5,960 nt of DNA from NCBI GenBank assembly GCA_964624795.1, contig CAZUZS010000143.1, positions 1 to 5,960 on the forward strand. The letters are read 5' to 3'. The notes beneath the pieces were generated by a model. The model did no database searches. It was not told the origin of the DNA and saw only the letters and a program-made list of their open reading frames with translations. A program made the translations under genes and the position numbers. Positions 5,517 through 5,960 of the stretch are shown one piece after another (within the stretch, counting starts at the first letter, position 1; each line of letters opens with the position of its first letter). Source of the stretch: CAZUZS01 sp964624795. GTDB lineage: Bacteria; Calditrichota; Calditrichia; RBG-13-44-9.

Positions 5517-5960
5517 TTACGGCAGCTTGCGCAGCCAGGTATTGGCTAACAGGATTTCCACCAGCAGCAGAAACAATCCGGCGCCGGCATAATTTACAAA
5601 AAGCTCGCGGTATTTGGTGAACTCTTTGATCTGAATTTTTGTCTTTTCCATTTCGTTGATCTGGCCGTAAATCTGACGCAGTTTTTCGGAATCGGTGGCC
5701 CGGAAATATTTGCCTCCGGTTTGTGCCGCTATGCGATTCAGCAGATCTTCATCGATCTCCACCGGCATGGAGACGTAGCGGCGACCAAATATGGGATCGT
5801 CCACCGGGTAAAGCGCCGAACCCCTGGTGCCGGCACCGATGGTGTAAACCCGGATATTGTATGTCTGGGCGATTTGCGCCGCCGTTACCGGGTCGATCTC
5901 CCCGGCGTTATTCCGTCCGTCGGTCAGGAGGATGATCACCTTGCTCTTCGCTTTGCTGTC
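5517..5960 (-). CDS. batA: BatA: membrane-anchored von Willebrand factor A protein (C-terminal fragment, cut by window edge)
   Basis: The open frame enters from the right edge (DSKAKSKVII...) and ends at TAA 5519-5517, giving the last 147 residues of a protein that is normally about 320-340 long. Visible are the late VWA strand with the metal-binding Asp (LLTDGRNNAG, residues 11-20 from the edge), the IRVYTIGAGTRG strand, the loop with VDDPIFGRRYVSMPVEIDEDLL, GGKYFRATDSEKLRQIYGQIN, and a C-terminal membrane helix at about 120-140 (LFVNYAGAGLFLLLVEILLA) with a short tail. The DxSxS and Thr parts of the MIDAS lie outside the window. It is similar in layout to BatB but diverges clearly in the loop and lacks the PEYDSYG insert, which together with its place upstream of batB supports BatA. 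Apparent internal starts (for example GTG at 5939) fall inside the VWA fold and are not real starts. Confidence 0.93.
   Translation of the reverse strand, partial: DSKAKSKVIILLTDGRNNAGEIDPVTAAQIAQTYNIRVYTIGAGTRGSALYPVDDPIFGRRYVSMPVEIDEDLLNRIAAQTGGKYFRATDSEKLRQIYGQINEMEKTKIQIKEFTKYRELFVNYAGAGLFLLLVEILLANTWLRKLP

Overview
All five confidently identified coding regions, and both edge-truncated genes, lie on the minus strand, so the window reads right to left. Its core (5960 down to 937) is the membrane-facing half of a Bat operon, the Bacteroides aerotolerance / MoxR-associated type. In order it holds batA (3' part only), batB, batC, batD and batE. Base composition is close to half G+C. The gene set (two VWA membrane proteins, a Gln-rich TPR protein ending in KDW, an oxygen-tolerance BatD and a TPR-SH3 BatE) fits the Bacteroidota/FCB superphylum. 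The degenerate intergenic repeats and the spoVG gene suggest an uncultured FCB-type lineage such as Calditrichota, KSB1 or Ignavibacteria. This placement is inference; no marker gene in the window settles it.

Layout: batA 3' end (5960-5517), 26 bp gap, batB (5490-4447, TTG start behind a strong GGAGG), batC (4460-3639, overlapping batB by 14 bp), batD (3636-1792, 2 bp after batC), then 38 visible bases ending in a 9-bp-period repeat, then 100 Ns (1753-1654), then batE (1653-937, missing only its start codon and the first part of its signal peptide). Next come a 319-bp non-coding stretch (936-618) flanked by two related inverted repeat copies, a small spoVG-family gene (617-369), a non-coding stretch with a short hexamer repeat and possible RNA hairpins (368-180), and the first 59 codons of a secreted SGNH/GDSL-type hydrolase (179-1) that runs off the window.

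How the genes fit together: BatA and BatB are membrane-anchored von Willebrand factor A proteins with a metal-binding MIDAS site. BatC, BatD and BatE carry export signals and place TPR, beta-rich and SH3 modules in the periplasm. In related genomes a MoxR AAA+ ATPase and a DUF58 protein lie upstream of batA, here beyond the right edge. The set is thought to form an envelope complex for stress resistance or protein maturation, but its biochemical activity is not established. The spoVG and hydrolase genes are probably separate transcription units: a plausible promoter and Shine-Dalgarno sequence precede spoVG, and a good Shine-Dalgarno sequence precedes the hydrolase.

I found no CRISPR array, tRNA, rRNA, transposase or clearly new gene system. 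The points most worth a second look are the repeat-associated assembly gap inside the bat operon, the inverted repeat pair behind batE, and possible competing hairpins ahead of the hydrolase gene.
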